NCBI GenBank assembly: GCA_023413605.1
Contig: JAEZPL010000618.1
Location: forward strand, 1-7,127
Source: Pseudomonadota bacterium
Lineage (GTDB): Bacteria > Pseudomonadota > Alphaproteobacteria > Azospirillales > Azospirillaceae
Length of the DNA: 7,127 nt
Direction: 5' to 3'
In this document: piece by piece, positions 6,457 through 7,127 of the stretch
Layout: each line of letters opens with the position of its first letter
Position numbering within the stretch: the first letter of the stretch is position 1
Notes under the pieces: generated by a model
What the model saw: the letters and a program-made list of their open reading frames with translations, nothing else
Databases searched by the model: none
Told to the model about the DNA's origin: nothing
Position numbers and translations under genes: made by a program

Positions 6457-7127
6457 ATGATGCACGGCACCCTCACCGGCTCGCACGGCGAAAACCCGCG
6501 CGAGCCGACCCAGCCTAAACCAACGCTGGCTGACGAGTTGCTGATCGACGCCGAGGACGATCCGGGCCCCGCCCCGCCGGCCCGGCATCCGTTCCTGCTC
6601 GGGCTGGCGCTGGTGCTGGTTGCGCTGAACCTGCGCCCGGCCCTGTCGAGCGTCGCCCCCGTCCTGGCTGAACTGGTGCGCGACACCGGCATTTCGGCGA
6701 CCCAGGCGAGCGTGCTGACGACTTTGCCCGTCCTGTGCCTGGGCGTGTTCGGGCTGATGGCGCCGGGGCTGGCCCGGCGGCACGGCAGCGAGCGCGTCAT
6801 CCTGCTGACCCTGGTGGGGCTGGCCGCCGGCATCGCCCTGCGGGTCGTGCCGGCCTTCCCGGCGCAGGTGCTGGCCGCCATTGTGGCCGGGGCGGGCATC
6901 GGCGTGATCGGCGCGCTGCTGCCCGGCATCGTGAAACGCGATTTCCCGAACAACCCGGCGCTGATGACCGGCGTCTACACCATGGGCCTGTGCGCCGGGG
7001 CCGCGATCGCAGCCGGGGCTACCCTGCCGCTGGCGCACGCCGTCGAAGGCCTGTCGCTTGGCGTGTCCTGGGCGCCGGCGCTTGCCGCCTGGGCGGTGCC
7101 CGCGTTGGTGGCGGCGGTCGCCTGGGC
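6457..7127 (+). CDS. MFS transporter of the CynX/NimT type, N-terminal part
   Basis: This frame is open from before ATG 6457 to the window end, giving about 223 residues of an unfinished membrane protein. After a polar, proline- and acid-rich leader of about 45 residues come six likely membrane segments (about 46-66, 84-103, 113-131, 136-157, 170-192 and 206-223). The segment VALNLRPALSSVAPVLAEL at the first helix, the LARRHGSER loop between helices 2 and 3, and LLPGIVKRDFPNNPALMTG before helix 5 are typical of the CynX/NimT (cyanate / 2-nitroimidazole) group of the major facilitator superfamily. The substrate cannot be told; these two namesakes are weak guides. The start is uncertain: AGAGG at 6451-6455 is 1 base before ATG 6457 and 4 before ATG 6460. 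It lies beyond the terminator, so it is probably a separate transcription unit, although the promoter is not evident. Confidence 0.82.
   Translation, partial: MMHGTLTGSHGENPREPTQPKPTLADELLIDAEDDPGPAPPARHPFLLGLALVLVALNLRPALSSVAPVLAELVRDTGISATQASVLTTLPVLCLGVFGLMAPGLARRHGSERVILLTLVGLAAGIALRVVPAFPAQVLAAIVAGAGIGVIGALLPGIVKRDFPNNPALMTGVYTMGLCAGAAIAAGATLPLAHAVEGLSLGVSWAPALAAWAVPALVAAVAW

Overview
The window is GC-rich, plus-strand bacterial DNA that carries most of one catabolic operon: the protocatechuate branch of the beta-ketoadipate pathway. It is followed, after a terminator, by the start of an unrelated transporter gene. The base composition, GC-ending codon use and protein sequences suit an alphaproteobacterium of the Azospirillum/Rhodospirillales type. 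That placement is a judgement from style, not a search result.

Layout. Positions 1-159 hold the last codons of a CoA-transferase beta subunit, probably 3-oxoadipate CoA-transferase (pcaJ). Then come pcaF (thiolase, 162-1361), pcaD (enol-lactonase, 1434-2231), pcaC (decarboxylase, 2221-2622), pcaB (cycloisomerase, 2741-4096), a BKACE/DUF849 beta-keto acid cleavage enzyme (4150-5025), pcaH (5064-5777) and pcaG (5781-6371). A strong intrinsic terminator (6389-6433) closes the operon. From about 6457 to the window end is the N-terminal half of a CynX/NimT-type MFS transporter.

How the genes work together. PcaHG opens protocatechuate to 3-carboxy-cis,cis-muconate. PcaB lactonises it, PcaC decarboxylates the lactone and PcaD hydrolyses the enol-lactone to 3-oxoadipate. 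The CoA-transferase and PcaF then give succinyl-CoA and acetyl-CoA. The BKACE gene between pcaB and pcaH is the unexpected member. Its family chemistry would turn 3-oxoadipate plus acetyl-CoA directly into succinyl-CoA plus acetoacetate, a possible bypass of the last two steps. No regulator (pcaQ/pcaR type) and no protocatechuate-specific transporter is visible.

Non-coding structure is unusually rich for such a compact operon. The pcaC-pcaB junction holds three consecutive perfect hairpins; the pcaC stop codon sits at the apex of the first, and the region is markedly AT-richer than the genes. The pcaF-pcaD and pcaB-BKACE gaps each hold a perfect inverted repeat with the same CCCCTCTCCC / GGGAGAGGGG arms. 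The BKACE gene ends in four 15-bp tandem repeats. No promoter could be identified with confidence.
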